Source: Sycobia sp. Sy_11
Lineage: Eukaryota; Arthropoda; Insecta; Hymenoptera; Epichrysomallidae
Direction of reading: 5' to 3'
NCBI GenBank assembly: GCA_018907035.1
Contig: JACCIC010000207.1
Span: 62,001-126,000 of the forward strand
Length of the DNA stretch: 64,000 bases
Made by a program: the position numbers and the translations under genes. Below the pieces are notes generated by a model. It worked only from the letters and a program-made list of their open reading frames with translations. It was not told the origin of the DNA and made no database searches. Positions 9,949-21,515 of the stretch are shown piece after piece; position 1 is the stretch's first letter, and every line of letters begins with the position of its first letter.

Positions 9949-10352
9949 AAACAACATCTTCTGAACTATGGTCATACGACGAATCTATTGATCAAAATTA
10001 AGGAGTTTTGGAACGACTTTCACTGGCACACGTCTCATACCTAAAACATTTGTAAAAATAGTATGGCAAGAGCCAACCGATATGCCAACAACTTCAGCAA
10101 CTTCTCTGATAGTGATTTAACGAGTTTTTAACACAGTATCTTTCACTGCTTTAACGTTTTCATCCGTTGTTGACGCGCCACGACGTCTAGGGCAAGGTGC
10201 GTCTTCTTGCCCTTTTTGAAACAGCTTGAACTACTTATACACTTTTTTTTATTAAATGTAGACTCACCGTATGCAACTATCAACATTTCAAGAGTTTTAG
10301 AGCACTGAATTTAATTTTTGACACAAAATTTAAAGCAAAATCTTTGCTCCAT
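9949..10352 (-). pseudogene. Mariner M1 transposase, N-terminal part
   Basis: Minus-strand ATG at 10352 starts MEQRFCFKFCVKN. A stop, a degraded segment and then GQEDAPCPRRRGASTTDENV (near 10205-10145) follow. The HTH ends ITIREVAEVVGISVGSCHTI, VLGMRRVPVKVVPKLLNF and finally QKMLFE at the copia junction. The product would bind transposon ends through its paired HTH. The two M1 parts sum to about 1,040 nt, close to the usual ~345-codon mariner gene. Stops at several sites show it is dead. Confidence 0.85.
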
Positions 10353-10359
10353 TTTTTTG

Positions 10360-10540
10360 GTAAATGAAAAAAGCGTATAGACACTAAATATAACATAGTC
10401 AAGAATATGTGAATATATTTGAATTCGATTTTCTTTAAGTTTCAGAATTCGGGTTGGCTTAACAACTTTTAAAACAGTTTATTTTATTAATTAAATACAA
10501 AAAATACAGATACACTATATAAATTCCCTACAAATGAAAG
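10360..10540. other. AT-rich stretch, mariner M1 5' flank
   Basis: This holds the expected untranslated leader and end of mariner M1 on the minus strand. I could not match a terminal inverted repeat to the other side. No gene is seen. Confidence 0.4.
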
Positions 10541-11288
10541 GATATTTCAGAATTATATTTCATTATTTCTAATTTAAATCAAAGAAAGTATTAAAATTTA
10601 TTTTTGCATAATTTCGAAAATTTCGAAAATATTGTTTATTACTATTGAATGAAAAATTTACGTATTAAAAGAGTCGAATAATAAGCCTTGCCGAGAATCA
10701 TACCTATGTACTCGCTTATTTATAATATGGAAATACAGTACTACGAACATAAAATTTAAAAGTTATTTTGACAGATAGTTGCGGGCTCATCGTTAAAAAG
10801 ATTATGATAATTTAAATGAATAAAAAATGTTGAGAAAGACTTCTACAGAAAACTACGCAAAATATCATTATATTTCCCATTAATTAAAATATATTAATTG
10901 TAGGTTTAACATTTACAAATGTTTTTGAAAACTCATTGAATAATTTCATATATTGTTATAAAGGTACATAAGTACTTTATGTTATCAAATAAATTTAAAT
11001 CAACTATAATACCAACGATATAGATGTGGAGTCGACAAATAGTAGATGAATAGTTCATGTTTCAGTATCATAAAACTATTACAATTACCTAACAGGTCTG
11101 CTAATAATCTAATAGTATAACACCAATGTCTTTAGAATTGATACATATCAATGTTCAATTACTTGAATATTCCAAACTTTAATTGGCAACTCCAGTTAAG
11201 TAACCGCGCAATGAAGATGATCCTAGTAATGTATGTAGCCATCAAGATTGTTAAATATGTATCAATTTTTAACATATATTTCGTTGCA

Positions 11289-11489
11289 TTATTTTTTATA
11301 ATATAATTTTGCATCTTTATATAAATTTAAATTATTATTCTTCAAATTTTCTATTTTACTATCTTCGACGCGGTCTAATCTATGCTCGAATCTGTCACAT
11401 CTAAGATCATTATAATCTTTGATTAAAAAAAAAATCAGGGTTGTCATCGAATAGGGGTTCATGAGACCCGTGCCTAGAGCCTTGCCCAA
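11289..11489 (-). other. Unassigned open frame inside T1
   Basis: This is a 66-codon frame (MGKALGTGLMNPYSMTTLIF then a Lys/Asn-rich tail). I do not recognise it. The adjacent plus strand at 11455-11510 is locally GC-rich (ACCCGTGCCTAGAGCCTTGC) against an AT-rich background, suggesting a fragment of another repeat. A real gene is unlikely. Confidence 0.15.
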
Positions 11490-11984
11490 CCAGGAGGGCC
11501 GCTCTGTCCTGGCTAAGAATTTATTAATTTAGAAAGAATGCTGTTTTGGAATAAACTCAACACTGGTGTTATTTACTTAGCCAATAAATCATTCTCATTA
11601 TTTGAATCTTTATTATACAGAAAAAAACGTATCGGCCTTCTGAGGAAAAGATAAGTTATGAAAGTATAAGCAGTATGAGTAATATTTTTGATACAGAATA
11701 TTTTATGTTATCTTTTATTTTTAATTTAATATTACAGGACAGACTGATTGATCATTCGACAGCGTATGGAACCTTGTCAACTTTCCTTGGGTGTTTTAAT
11801 TTACGAATTCGAATTAAACAAATTTAAAAAAAAAACCTTTAAAACTTTGTTATCTAGAATAATATTTTCATTCTTTATCTAAAGTAAATGAACATATTAT
11901 TGTATTTAATTGTACTTAATTAAGATTATTTATTAGCATATATATAACTTTTTCTTTTTATAATAAAAATGCTTTGTTTTATGC

Positions 11985-11988
<4 letters not shown>

Positions 11989-12040
<52 letters not shown>
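11989..12040. repeat. (TA)n microsatellite next to mariner M2
   Basis: This is a nearly uninterrupted AT dinucleotide tract ending where mariner M2 begins. Mariners target TA, so the tract is a likely insertion target. Confidence 0.9.
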
Positions 12041-12041
<1 letters not shown>

Positions 12042-13160
12042 AAAGGTCTTGACGTAACGAACAAAATGACGCTATACATGATTAGTTTGGATATTGCGTT
12101 CAAAAGTTATAGACGTGTAAACATGGAGTTCGCTAATACTATTTTAAAGTTTTCGTTCGTCAAAGGCAAATCCGCTAGGGAAATGTTCCGTGAGATTAAT
12201 GGTGTTTTGGGGGATGACACGCCATCACTTCCAACCTCAGAGAAATGGTTACGACGATTCAGAGCCGGTGAAAACGACACCATAAATAAGCCAGCCGGCG
12301 GAAGACCTGTGGCGACGAATACCGATCAAATCATGGAATTTATCGAGTTAGACCAGTATGTAGCATCTCGTGACATCGCCCAGGATATGAGAGTTAGTCA
12401 CCAAACCATTTTAAGCCATCTGCAGAAGGCTGGATACAAAAGAAAGCTTGATGTTTGGTGCCGCATGATTTGATGCAAAAAAACCTTCTGGACCGAATCG
12501 ACGCCTGCGATGTGCTGCTGAAACGAAACGAACTCGAACCATTTTTGAAGCGGATAGTGACTGGCGACGAAAAATGGATCACATACGACAATATCAAGCG
12601 AAAACGGTCGTGGTCCAAGGCCGGTGGACCGTTCCAAACAGTGGCCAAGCCGGGATGACGGACAGGAAGGTTTTGTTGTGTGTTTGATGGGATTGGAAGG
12701 GAAACATCCGCTATGGGCTGCTCCCATATGACCAAACGCTTAATTCTACCATCTACTGTAAACAAGTGGACCGCTTGAAGCAGGCTATCGACCAGAAGCG
12801 TCCACAATTGGTCAACAGGAAGGGTGTAGTGTTCCACTAGGACAATGCCGACCACACACTTCGTTCATGACTCGTCAGAAGCTACGAGAGTTCGGATGGG
12901 AGGTTGTATCGTATCCACCATATAACCCGGACATTGCGCCAAGTGAATACCCCATTTCCTGTCCATTTTGAACGCCCTTGGTGGTGTAAAGCTGAACTCA
13001 AAAGAGGCTTGTGAAAAGTGGCTGTACGAGTTTTTCGCAAATAAGAAGAGAGGTTTCTACGAGAGCGGTATTATGCAGTTGCCGTCTAGATAAAAACAGA
13101 TTATCGAACAAAACGGCACATATTTGAAGTAAATTCGACCACTGTAACACTTTTTATAAA
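12041..13160 (+). pseudogene. Mariner M2 transposase, decayed
   Basis: ATG 12123 (MEFANTILKFSFVKGKSARE) gives a paired-HTH N-terminus: GDDTPSLPTSEKWLRRFRAG, the linker GGRPVATNTDQI, then ASRDIAQDMRVSHQTILSHL. A frameshift near 12460 leads to TGDEKWITYDN (first catalytic Asp, about 12560-12590) and SKAGGPFQTVAKPG, then a stop. Later pieces are WDWKGN-like at 12690, HQDNA-like at 12837 (frame broken), PPYNPDIAPSEY at 12918-12955 and the C-terminal KLNSKEACEKWLYEFFANKK. It ends QIIEQNGTYLK and TAA near 13132. Stops and shifts show it is inactive. The HTH half is intact for 144 codons. Confidence 0.85.
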
Positions 13161-13866
13161 GCATTGAATGAAGAGCAAAAAAGCGGAAGGCAGCTATTTT
13201 ATAACCTAATATATATATAGAAAGCCTGCTGAAGTGTATACCTCAAACACCACTAACAAGAACGGCCCTGTTAACAACATTAACATTTGAGAAAATCGTC
13301 ATTAGTCAGATGCGCCATTACTTATCCATAGCATTATAATTACTTTGTCAGATAAATTTTCAGTACTCTTACAAGTTTTAGTTAATTGTTATTTGTTGGA
13401 AAATAGAATTTATTGGACTTGAAAACTGATTTTCAAGTGATTTTAAAAAGATTTCAAATAATTTTTATCAGAAATGATTGCGATTTATTTTAAATGATTT
13501 AATATGATTTTAAAGGATTTTCCAATGATTGGTTTAATCGGATTTAATGATTTTACTGAGTGAACAACTCCTCGGTGTTAATTTACTGTCGGAAGGTATG
13601 TTGAAAATAAAAAAATGATAAAATTTAATTTTATCTGAAATCTTTATCTAAAATTTAGTTTACTTTTTAAACGCGGGCCCAGAACTATCTGTCGAAATAA
13701 CTATTAAATTATATGTTAGTAGTACAGAATTCTCACATTATAAATAAGTGAGTGCATAGGCGTAATTCTCGGAAATGGCTTGTTTTTATTTGACACTTTT
13801 AATAAGCAACTTTTTCATTCAATAATAATAAGTAATAATTTCAAAGCTTACGTGAAATTATACTTA

Positions 13867-13921
<55 letters not shown>
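13867..13921. repeat. (AT)n microsatellite
   Basis: A run of about 27 AT units lies inside the right arm of T1. The corresponding place in the T2 arm (near 43430) has no such tract, so it expanded after the copies separated. Confidence 0.9.
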
Positions 13922-13924
<3 letters not shown>

Positions 13925-14096
13925 ACTATGCAAAAATGAATTTCAACACCTTCTTTAGTTTAAATTAGAAATACTAGAATATAATTCTAAAATGTCAGTT
14001 TATTACTATCTTAGGATATAACTTTTTTTAAGAATCACATATTTACAAGTAATTGAGTGAAGAAATATATAGAGAAGGAATATATAAAATCACAGT

Positions 14097-14450
14097 TAAT
14101 TTATGCGCAATATAAATCCTATGTAAATGATATTTGCACATCAATAATAATAATATAAATCTCCTTGCTCAAATTTTTTAATCTGAAGCAAAATGTAAAA
14201 ATGTAACAGAACTTAAAAAATTAATTACTTCTTTTAAAACTGGAGAATGTTAGTTATGTTATGAAGCTAAATTTGATGAAATACATGTTTTTGTTTTCAT
14301 ACCATCTGCTGCATCATTAGACATCATTTTATCAGTTATGTGTTTAAATATTAATTTGATAAAGAAGTGATAAATAATTTTTTCTTAGATGGAAAATTCG
14401 AAATCTCAATTTAGAAGTAAATAATGTAGCGGCGGCGTCATGCCGGCGGT
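14097..14450. repeat. Dispersed repeat R3, copy 1
   Basis: Two blocks, 14097-14160 (GCACATCAATAATAATA) and 14366-14440 (TAGATGGAAAATTCGAAATC), recur in the same order and orientation at 25918-25975 and 26709-26785. The 73-codon minus-strand frame 14344-14565 crosses it but resembles nothing I know. Confidence 0.6.
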
Positions 14451-14595
14451 TCTCAAACTCACCTTCGTAGCGTAACCACGATATGTTTTGCGCCTGATTA
14501 AGTGATATTATTAATTTTTTGATCTGTTTGAGATTCCAATAATTAATTTTTTTATATTGTTTCATTAAAAAGATTGTTATGTATTTGTAATAGAT

Positions 14596-15002
14596 TAATA
14601 AATATTTTTATCGGTCTTACAGTACTTATAATATAACACCCCCGGAGAATCTGAAACAAAACTTATTCAGATAATTATTATACTAAGATTTTAGTTCCTG
14701 AGGATGAACTGTAGCCGTTCGAAACCTCGAGCGCCAAAGGTGAAAATAAGGTGGTGAAGGCAGTCAGATTGTCTTTTGCTAACATAGAATATAGTTTATT
14801 TTTTTATTTTATTTTCTATTATTTTATTTTATTTTATTTGATAATTATTTTAATTTAATAGTTTTAATTTTTAATCTAATTAACTTTAGTAATAAGTTTG
14901 ATTTCTATGGTAATAATAAACAAGGACAGTCTGACTGTCATTATTTTAGTAAATATATTATATTGTAAGGACTGTTAGACCGATAAAAATATTTATTAAT
15001 TT
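14596..15002 (+). repeat. Penelope-type terminus with hammerhead-like core, partly inverted
   Basis: A short inverted piece (14596-14680, TAATAAATATTTTTATCGGTC) faces the plus-oriented terminus that ends GACCGATAAAAATATTTATTA at about 15000. Between them lie the ribozyme-like core (14698-14725), a T-rich block and GACAGTCTGACTGTC (14926-14940). The same modules follow the Penelope-like coding remnant at 45.5-46.9 kb, which is why I assign it there. The inverted, partial arrangement is typical of Penelope-like insertions. Confidence 0.6.
14698..14725 (+). ncRNA. Hammerhead-ribozyme-like core
   Basis: CTGAGGA (14698-14704) fits CUGANGA. A possible stem II pairs GAAC (14706-14709) with GTTC (14717-14720), and GAAAC follows at 14721. 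Penelope-like elements are known to carry hammerhead motifs. Stem III and the cleavage site were not resolved, and activity is unproven. Confidence 0.45.
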
Positions 15003-15114
15003 ATTTCAAAACAGTCGACGTAAGTACAATTTTAATTGTGTTTGTAATAGAACCAATAAATGTTGTACCTAAACAGTAATGATTATTTTTATAAATTCTA
15101 TTATATAAATTCGG

Positions 15115-15330
15115 GTTTATCTTTCTATCTCTCTCCCTCTCTCTCAGCTCCTCTATTTCTCTCTTTCTCTAGTTGTCCTTTCTTTTTCCTGATATTGTTC
15201 GCATGTGTATACTCGGGGATGGTTGTATTCAAACGATACATTATGATCCAAAAGATAATATGTCTCAAATATAGACAGCAAGCAGAAAGACGGGACTATA
15301 CCCCCTATAAAGTTCGCGTAGTGGCAGCTT
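15115..15330. other. CT-rich and low-complexity upstream region
   Basis: Pyrimidine-rich runs at 15125-15175 are followed by unique sequence. The open frames here are composition artefacts. No gene is recognised. Confidence 0.4.
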
Positions 15331-15446
15331 AGTCCATCCCTCCTTTCACCAGCTCATCAAAATATAAACATACACTTCGAACAATATTCGGAATGTCATC
15401 ACGTACAACCCCATCTCTTGTTATTTGCATACCTCCTCCCCTCCCC

Positions 15447-15448
15447 CC

Positions 15449-15490
<42 letters not shown>
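15447..15490. repeat. (CT)n microsatellite
   Basis: CT dinucleotide run, upstream of the host-gene promoter region. The ORF translating it as Arg-Glu repeats is an artefact. Confidence 0.9.
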
Positions 15491-15492
<2 letters not shown>

Positions 15493-16055
15493 TTTCTCTT
15501 TTTCCTATTTTCTTTTTTCAATACGCGTACGAATATAAAGCATAATGTTGAAGAAAACGCAATACTGTGAACAGTTAAGCTTAGAAGTTGGGTCTGTTTC
15601 TGTAACTGTTTCAGAACTGTTTTTCTTCTGTTATGTAAAATACAAATAGATAGAACTATTATATAAATCAGAAAACAGGATTTATAAAATTGAAAGGAAA
15701 CCTTATTTATACCTTGGATTTCGCACGTTATGTATGAAAGGTAAAAGTAGGCCATTCTTAAACGATTGTATTCGTATATATATATATATATGGGAGTGAT
15801 AAATCGATTCCTTCGAGAACTGTAGAAAATCAAAGTTAAACATAGGTTGAGGAAATGATTGGAGGGATTGAATTGGGTATAAGTGCAGCGCAAATCTTAT
15901 ATTTCTTATATTAACGGTCTCGCTAGCGCATACGCGAAGGACATCATGGAAGGAGACAAATAGAAAACATACTCTTCAAATTTAAGGAAGAATTTTAAGA
16001 AACTCACAGACGGTATAGACATAACATTTTCTAAAACTAAGACGTATTACGAGTT

Positions 16056-16057
<2 letters not shown>

Positions 16058-16130
<73 letters not shown>
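16058..16130. repeat. (GA)n microsatellite
   Basis: Long GA run. Further (GA)n/(CT)n tracts occur at 16240-16265, 16430-16450, 16518-16545 and 17095-17310. Clustered GA tracts are common in arthropod promoters, where GAGA-binding factors act; that role is inference here. Confidence 0.9.
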
Positions 16131-16136
<6 letters not shown>

Positions 16137-16512
16137 GCGTAAAGAATAGGCAAAACAACCGGAAAACGTTGACAGTGCGGAAAGGGGGAAGATGGTCTGG
16201 ACCAACGGGAGAGAGAATTTTATCACAAGCCGATAGACACAGAGAGAGAGAGAGAGAGAGAGAGACAGAAGATGAGAGATAGGCAGTGGACGTACTGTGG
16301 GGATATAGTATAGAAAGGAAATTCGTCTTAGTCTCTGTCACATTCTCTCTTCCACTCTTTACTACTCCCTCTTTTTCTTTCTCACTTCTCCTCTCGGGTT
16401 CCCTCCCTCACTCTGTCTTTCTTCCCCCTCTCTCTCTCTCTCTCTCTATTTCTGCATATATCTTTCACGCATCTCCTCTTTCCATTTCTTCTTCCTCCCT
16501 CTCTCACTCATT

Positions 16513-16549
<37 letters not shown>

Positions 16550-16579
16550 ACTTATCCTAGCCCTCTCGTTCTTTCTTGT

Positions 16580-16680
16580 TAAGTCGCGCGTTGTGTATCT
16601 CGGAATTACCGAGTAGAGACAGAATTATGTCTGCGAGAAGCTCAGTTTCGCTCAGTTGAGACTTACGACTCGCGCGATGC
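16580..16680 (+). promoter_or_regulatory. Candidate core promoter of the secreted-protein gene
   Basis: This short CpG-rich segment contains two TCAGTT initiator-like motifs (16642-16647 and 16652-16657), the arthropod Inr consensus. It is surrounded by GA tracts and lies about 1 kb upstream of the 487-codon exon. The exact start site cannot be fixed from sequence. Confidence 0.4.
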
Positions 16681-17180
16681 ACATCAAGCACCGGCAACAT
16701 TTCGCGGCATACGTATACGATATGTATGCATATATATGTACATAGTCATATATATGTATCTAGATATATAGAATACGTGTATGCAATATAAAAAGCTACG
16801 TACATTTATGCACGATATCTATGTACATACGTGCCCATTCTTGCATAAAAATACAAGTGGATACCCGCGCGCAAGTTAAAGACGCAAAATAAGCGCGTGT
16901 ACGCACCCGAAACCTGCACGCTCGAGGGAAACGGAAAGAAAAAAGCATCTTTCTCTGTTCTCTCATCCTCCTTGTCTTCCCCTCCTCCTCCACTACCTTT
17001 CTGCCGCAGCCTTTCGATCGGATATCAACGAGCAAAAAAGAAAAAGAGGGCTGAAGCTAAGAAAACAGGAGGGAGCAAAAGAGTAACACTGGAGAGAAAG
17101 AGAGAGAGTGCGACAGCGAGCTGTCTGCGAGCTGTCTGCCCTCGTGTTTACCCTGGCCCCAGGCTCGAGAATCCGAGCGA

Positions 17181-17636
17181 GTAAGTAAGAAAAAAAAGAC
17201 AGGAGACTGGTGAGAAAGAGAAACGGAGAGAGATAGACAGAAAGAAGGGGTAGGGACAGAGAGAGAGAGTGAGAGAGGAAAAAGAGAGAGGGAGAGAGAA
17301 GAGTGGTAAACCTCTATACTCCCGAGGCGTGCGCGCGCGCAGCCCACTCCGGTTTTTGCCCGCCGAACTTGTTAAAAGAGCACACGAGCTGCTGAGGAAC
17401 CAGAGACGACCGATGTCTTTTTCGCGTGGTAGATCGTGATACCAAATCAGACCCAAGACATACGGCCAATAGCACAGGCGAGCATGTCGATTACGTGAGC
17501 GGTGTGTAACAGTTTCTGTATACATACTATTAGTCTTTCGTTCTTCATTTCTAATTCGGTAGACGTTTTGATTTGTATGCTAATTTTAAAATACTACTTG
17601 GATAAAAGCTAAAAAGTGACATTTTGATTTTATCAG
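17181..17636 (+). other. Probable 5' UTR intron
   Basis: A strong donor GTAAGT at 17181-17186 (GAGCGA before it) and an acceptor TTTTATCAG ending at 17636 bracket about 456 bp just before the coding exon. The upstream sequence has no good long coding start, so it would be a leader intron. Transcript data are not available here. Confidence 0.4.
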
Positions 17637-19134
17637 CAGTAAAGCTTTACGTTTAAACAAATTTCTATAATACAATGACGATTACACGGATTCTAATTTA
17701 TCTAGTGATAATAGGTTCCGCTGAGTTCGCGCAGACGCGCCACTTGAGACACCACAACAATGCTGGTGATTTGAAACCACTGTTGGAAATAACAGGACAC
17801 AACTCGGTCAAAAATCGGCAAAGCCTGCAACAACAGCAGTTAGGATTTCACGGTAAGAATGACTCTGAATTGGACAAAGGGAGGACGATTCCCTACAGCT
17901 ACAAAAAATTAGATAAGATGATGAAAAAGGCTATTCTAAAGATTATCCTTGGAGACTTACATCCGTCAGATATGCTACTTCTTAAGGCCTTGAATTATAG
18001 TTTGGAAGATGTAATGGTGATTAGGGAACATGAGCTGTCTCGTATAAAGCAAGAACGTGAATTTGAGGAGAAAGTCAAAAAGCAACAAGAGGAGGAGTTG
18101 CTAACTTCCAAGTATCAAGCTTTTATGCATCGACACGCTGTAATATCCTCCTCACTCCATCATAAAAAAATAAATCGTGAGAGCAGCAGCTTTGAAATGT
18201 ACAACAAGCAGGCTGAATATGACTATGAAAATGGGTTGTCGGTAACACCATTATCTAAAATGGATTACGTGGACTCTATGTTTACTGATGATAAAGGTAA
18301 CGATATATCTAGTACAGAGCAGACTTTAAGGCAGCACTTTGATAGAGCTAAGGAACCGCATGTAGTATTCAAAATACCATATGATGATTCAGAACATGAA
18401 TCGGGATCTGATGAAAGGTCCAAAATGATCTTTAAAAATCATAGAACTAAAACTGTAATTAAAATTGAAAAAGCCAAATCTGGAACAACTCGTTCCTATC
18501 AAGTCTCTGAGTTTGCTAATGAGCATATCACTATTGCTACTCCAGTGAGTGATAAGCATGAAGAGGTGAATACGACGAAATCAAGGATTTTAGATGAACA
18601 GAATCGACAGTCTCTTCTCGATTATGAGAATATTGTACCCGCCGTTAAACTCAATCTAGAAAATGTATATAAAAACCAAAATATAGATTTTGAAAAAATA
18701 CTACATGGGTTAAGTTTAAAAGTAGTGGAGCAACGCAATAGCTCAATGATAAATGACAGTAACAAAAATATTTTAAACAATAAAGAGAAATCCAAAATAA
18801 TAACAGCTGAAAAGAAACAAATCAGCGAATATGAAGGATTGGAATGGGTAGGAGGTGACGTGTACAGGGTTATTCCCGAGGCTATGGGTATACTTTCAAA
18901 TTATGAGGATGATATAGCAATTGCTTCTGCTACTGTTGCAGAAGAAGATGAGGAAAAAAAGAATAGAAATTTACAACAAACCTCATATTCATCGCTACAT
19001 GATTTTTTCAACGATACCACTGGGTATCAAAATGACTTCCCTGATCTACCGTCAACTTACGAGTCTCATGACAATTTTACTGGTAATCAGTATTTAATGA
19101 CCTACCAACACCTAGCACAAGCTCAAAGGCGAGA
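17637..19134 (+). CDS. Secreted protein of unknown function, 5' coding exon (ATG 17675)
   Basis: ATG 17675 opens about 487 uninterrupted codons, the clearest host gene here. Residues 1-20 look like a signal peptide (ILIYLVIIGSAEFA core, cleavage probably near 19-21). A Gln-rich stretch (51-55) and a compact helical block (about 72-112, PYSYKKLDKMMKKAILKIIL) follow. Next comes a charged coiled-coil-like segment (117-150), then a long Ser/Asp/Asn-rich, probably disordered region with N-glycosylation sequons. The frame hits TAA only because it runs into GTAAGT at 19135. A donor there (AGGCGAGA/GTAAGT) implies the protein continues in further exons that I could not locate. I do not recognise the family. 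Signal peptide plus no transmembrane segment suggests secretion or cuticle/matrix use, but this is inference. Confidence 0.7.
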
Positions 19135-20500
19135 GTAAGTTTTTCTTCCGCTGTCTTTTAAAGATTTCATTTTAATCGTAGAAAATATAAAATCTTAAGA
19201 TTTTGAACTCTTTAAATTTCGAAATTAGAGATTCTAATATCCAATTTAAAATCTTGATTTGCATATTATAAACTATTTGAATTTTAACCACAGCAAGAAG
19301 ATAAATGTACAAAACGTAAAATTTACAATGGTGAGTCACATAAATTAAATAATTCATTATGTAGAAGAGTAAGTTGCTAATACTATCTGACGTTCTGAAA
19401 GTAATAATGAATAATAATAGTTCTATGAATAAATGAATTTTAAAAATTCTAAAGAAACTCAAATATAGAATCAGAAAAATTATAATAAATACTACATATA
19501 TTACATAGTAAACATTTTTCTTATTTATTTTAATTATTTAATTTTTCATGCATCATTCTACCTATTGCGTATATCATTTTCGATTTCGTTCATCTAATAT
19601 CATCTATATTTCAATTCAGCTAAAAATGCAATTCCGGACAATTTTATAAAGTACTTAAGATACCGCTCTATAGTATTTTAAATATAGCTTCATAAAAATT
19701 GATTTTATAATATTCATTATACAATAAATATACACTGAGAAAAAAATTATTAAATTTACGAAAATCATTTTAGTAACCATTTGATTGAATTAAACAATAT
19801 TTATTCAAAATGAATAATAAATTTATTCAATCATAGAAATTTCATTTATTTCAATAAAAAAATTAATCTTAAGTTAATTATTTCTTAATAATAAATAAAT
19901 AGATTGTTTAATTTGGAGAAACCCTTATTAATTTGAAAGAAATAAATAAATTACTTTATATTAGTTAGCCATATTTATTTAAATTAAGTAAATATTAATT
20001 TAAATATAATAAAAAATGAATATTATTATCTTAAATTTAAAAAATATGTTCTTGGAAATAAAACTCTGTTTATTTATGTAAAAGAAAATTGTTTGCTTTA
20101 AAAATTTCAATTGGAGACTTACAAGCATAATAAATTTTAAAAAGAGAGAGGTTGCTCTGGAAGAAAATTGTGTCTCTATATGTGTGTATCTGAGACGGGT
20201 GGTCTCGTTCATCTCATAACTTTTTTTCACCAAAAAATTTCCATTTCGTGCCTTATTTTTGCGACTAGGTGGTTACCTATATTTCCTCTCTTGAAAGTGC
20301 CTGAAAATAGCTATCATTACTATATAAGAAGCTTGCATACCCGATGATTAGATGAATGGGAGAGAATAATGTTGCGATATAAAATTGATGCGTTTGCAAT
20401 ATGTAGTGATTGATCGTGAATAAGAATATTTACTATGTTACCAACGGCGTATATAAATAAATACGATCAACAGAATCTTCGCTAAACACTTGGTGAAACA
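19135..20500 (+). other. Intron-like AT-rich DNA after the donor
   Basis: It begins with the GTAAGT donor. The rest is AT-rich, with no coding signal, acceptor-linked exon or known repeat that I can support. ORFs at 19172-19462 and 20000-20233 are composition artefacts. Confidence 0.5.
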
Positions 20501-20519
20501 TATTTAAATATGATAAAAA

Positions 20520-20645
20520 TATGAAAAAATAGACACTTGAATAGTTTCACAAAATTTTATTCATCGACAGCTGTTTCGGTGGTTAAGCCATTTTCAAGAT
20601 CTTGTAAATATATTGTACAAAAGGAAGTTTATATATAAAGAGAAT
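20520..20645 (-). repeat. Penelope-type terminal relic
   Basis: On the minus strand, CTTGAAAATGGCTTAACC then CGAAACAGCTGTCGATGAAT resembles the pseudo-LTR segment of Penelope-like elements that carries a hammerhead motif. The CUGANGA box is not intact. It lies about 230 bp beyond the 3' end of the Penelope-like coding fragment, as expected for its terminus. Confidence 0.4.
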
Positions 20646-20872
20646 AACGATTAATAATAAATATTAAATATAAATAATAAATAACGATTAATAATAAATA
20701 ATAAATATAAATAATTATAAATAAATAATAATAAATTATTAGGTAAAGTGGGGGTAACTGTAAGAGGGGAAAAATGCACATTAAGAATAGAGAGCAAGTA
20801 ATATTCGAAATAACGGTAAATCAGATTGCAATAAATATATACATAGGAAAATTATAAGGCAATTAAAGGTAA

Positions 20873-21515
20873 TTAAAATTTTGATGCAAGGTGTAGTAAA
20901 GGAGAAATAAGAAAATTCGTCATATCATTAGTTGCATTTTTGTTATTATTTAGAGCTTTTTTAATTTCCATAATTTCTAAACTATCTAATCTTTTACTTT
21001 TTTTGATATTGTGTAATAATTTGCAATTATTCACATCTAACTGATGAAAGTTATTAATGCAATGATCTGAGATACCTGTAGTATTTTTATTATACGTTAT
21101 CGAATTTATGTCTTCTTTCATTCTGGTTTTTATTGAACGGCCTGTTCGATCGATATAATTTTTTGGAAGTTTCGATTTTTTCTTTATTGTTAACTAATAA
21201 CCTTTTAAGATTATTTTTATTTAAATTAATTGTACGAATATCTAATTTTTTTAGGTAATTACAAACTTTTAAACTTACAACTGGTACATGATTAATATAA
21301 CAATAAGTACCATTTTGTGTTATTGGACATGCATAAAAATGTTTTTGAAGTAATCTAAAACGTTTTTTGGCTAATAAATTGTCTATTATATGTTCATCAA
21401 ATCCATTATTTTTAGATAAAGTTTTAATAATATTTAATTCATTAGTAAAATTAAGTTTATTTAAGGGTAAGGAAAGTAATCTATGGTAATCTATATTAAA
21501 AATTATTATTTCCAA
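20873..21515 (-). pseudogene. Penelope-like element, C-terminal linker and GIY-YIG remnant
   Basis: Minus-strand frame 21515-21090 gives INHVPVVSLKVCNYLKKLDI and a K/N-rich linker. Near 21160, in another frame, NYIDRTGRSIKTRMK corresponds to the GIY-YIG nuclease signature (YIGQT-type, here changed to YIDRT). The frame 21121-20873 (EDINSITYNKNTTGISDHCI) is the rest of that domain. Penelope-like elements join a reverse transcriptase to this nuclease, which opens the target DNA. The RT core is not in the window segment upstream, so this is a 5'-truncated copy, and a frameshift near 21125 splits it. Confidence 0.65.

Larger units (their letters stand above)
10540..14045. mobile_element. Element T1 with long inverted ends, interrupted by mariner M2
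   Basis: The left arm (about 10540-10810) and the right arm (about 13640-14045) are inverted relatives. Both share blocks such as GCTTATTAAAAGTGT-like, AATACAGTA-CATGAA-like and the TTGCGGGCTCGTC-like inner edge. The sequence just inside the left arm (10810-11260) matches 42950-43280 inverted. The sequence just inside the right arm (13400-13640) matches 42480-42720 inverted. The two loci therefore carry the same element in opposite orientations. T1 lacks its outermost ends and holds mariner M2 plus about 770 bp absent from T2. No transposase of its own is visible, so it is probably non-autonomous. Confidence 0.65.

Noticed and set aside
16054..17525. Several overlapping frames of 80-125 codons rich in Ser-Leu or Arg-Glu
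   Set aside because: They are translations of (GA)n/(CT)n tracts in the promoter and leader region.
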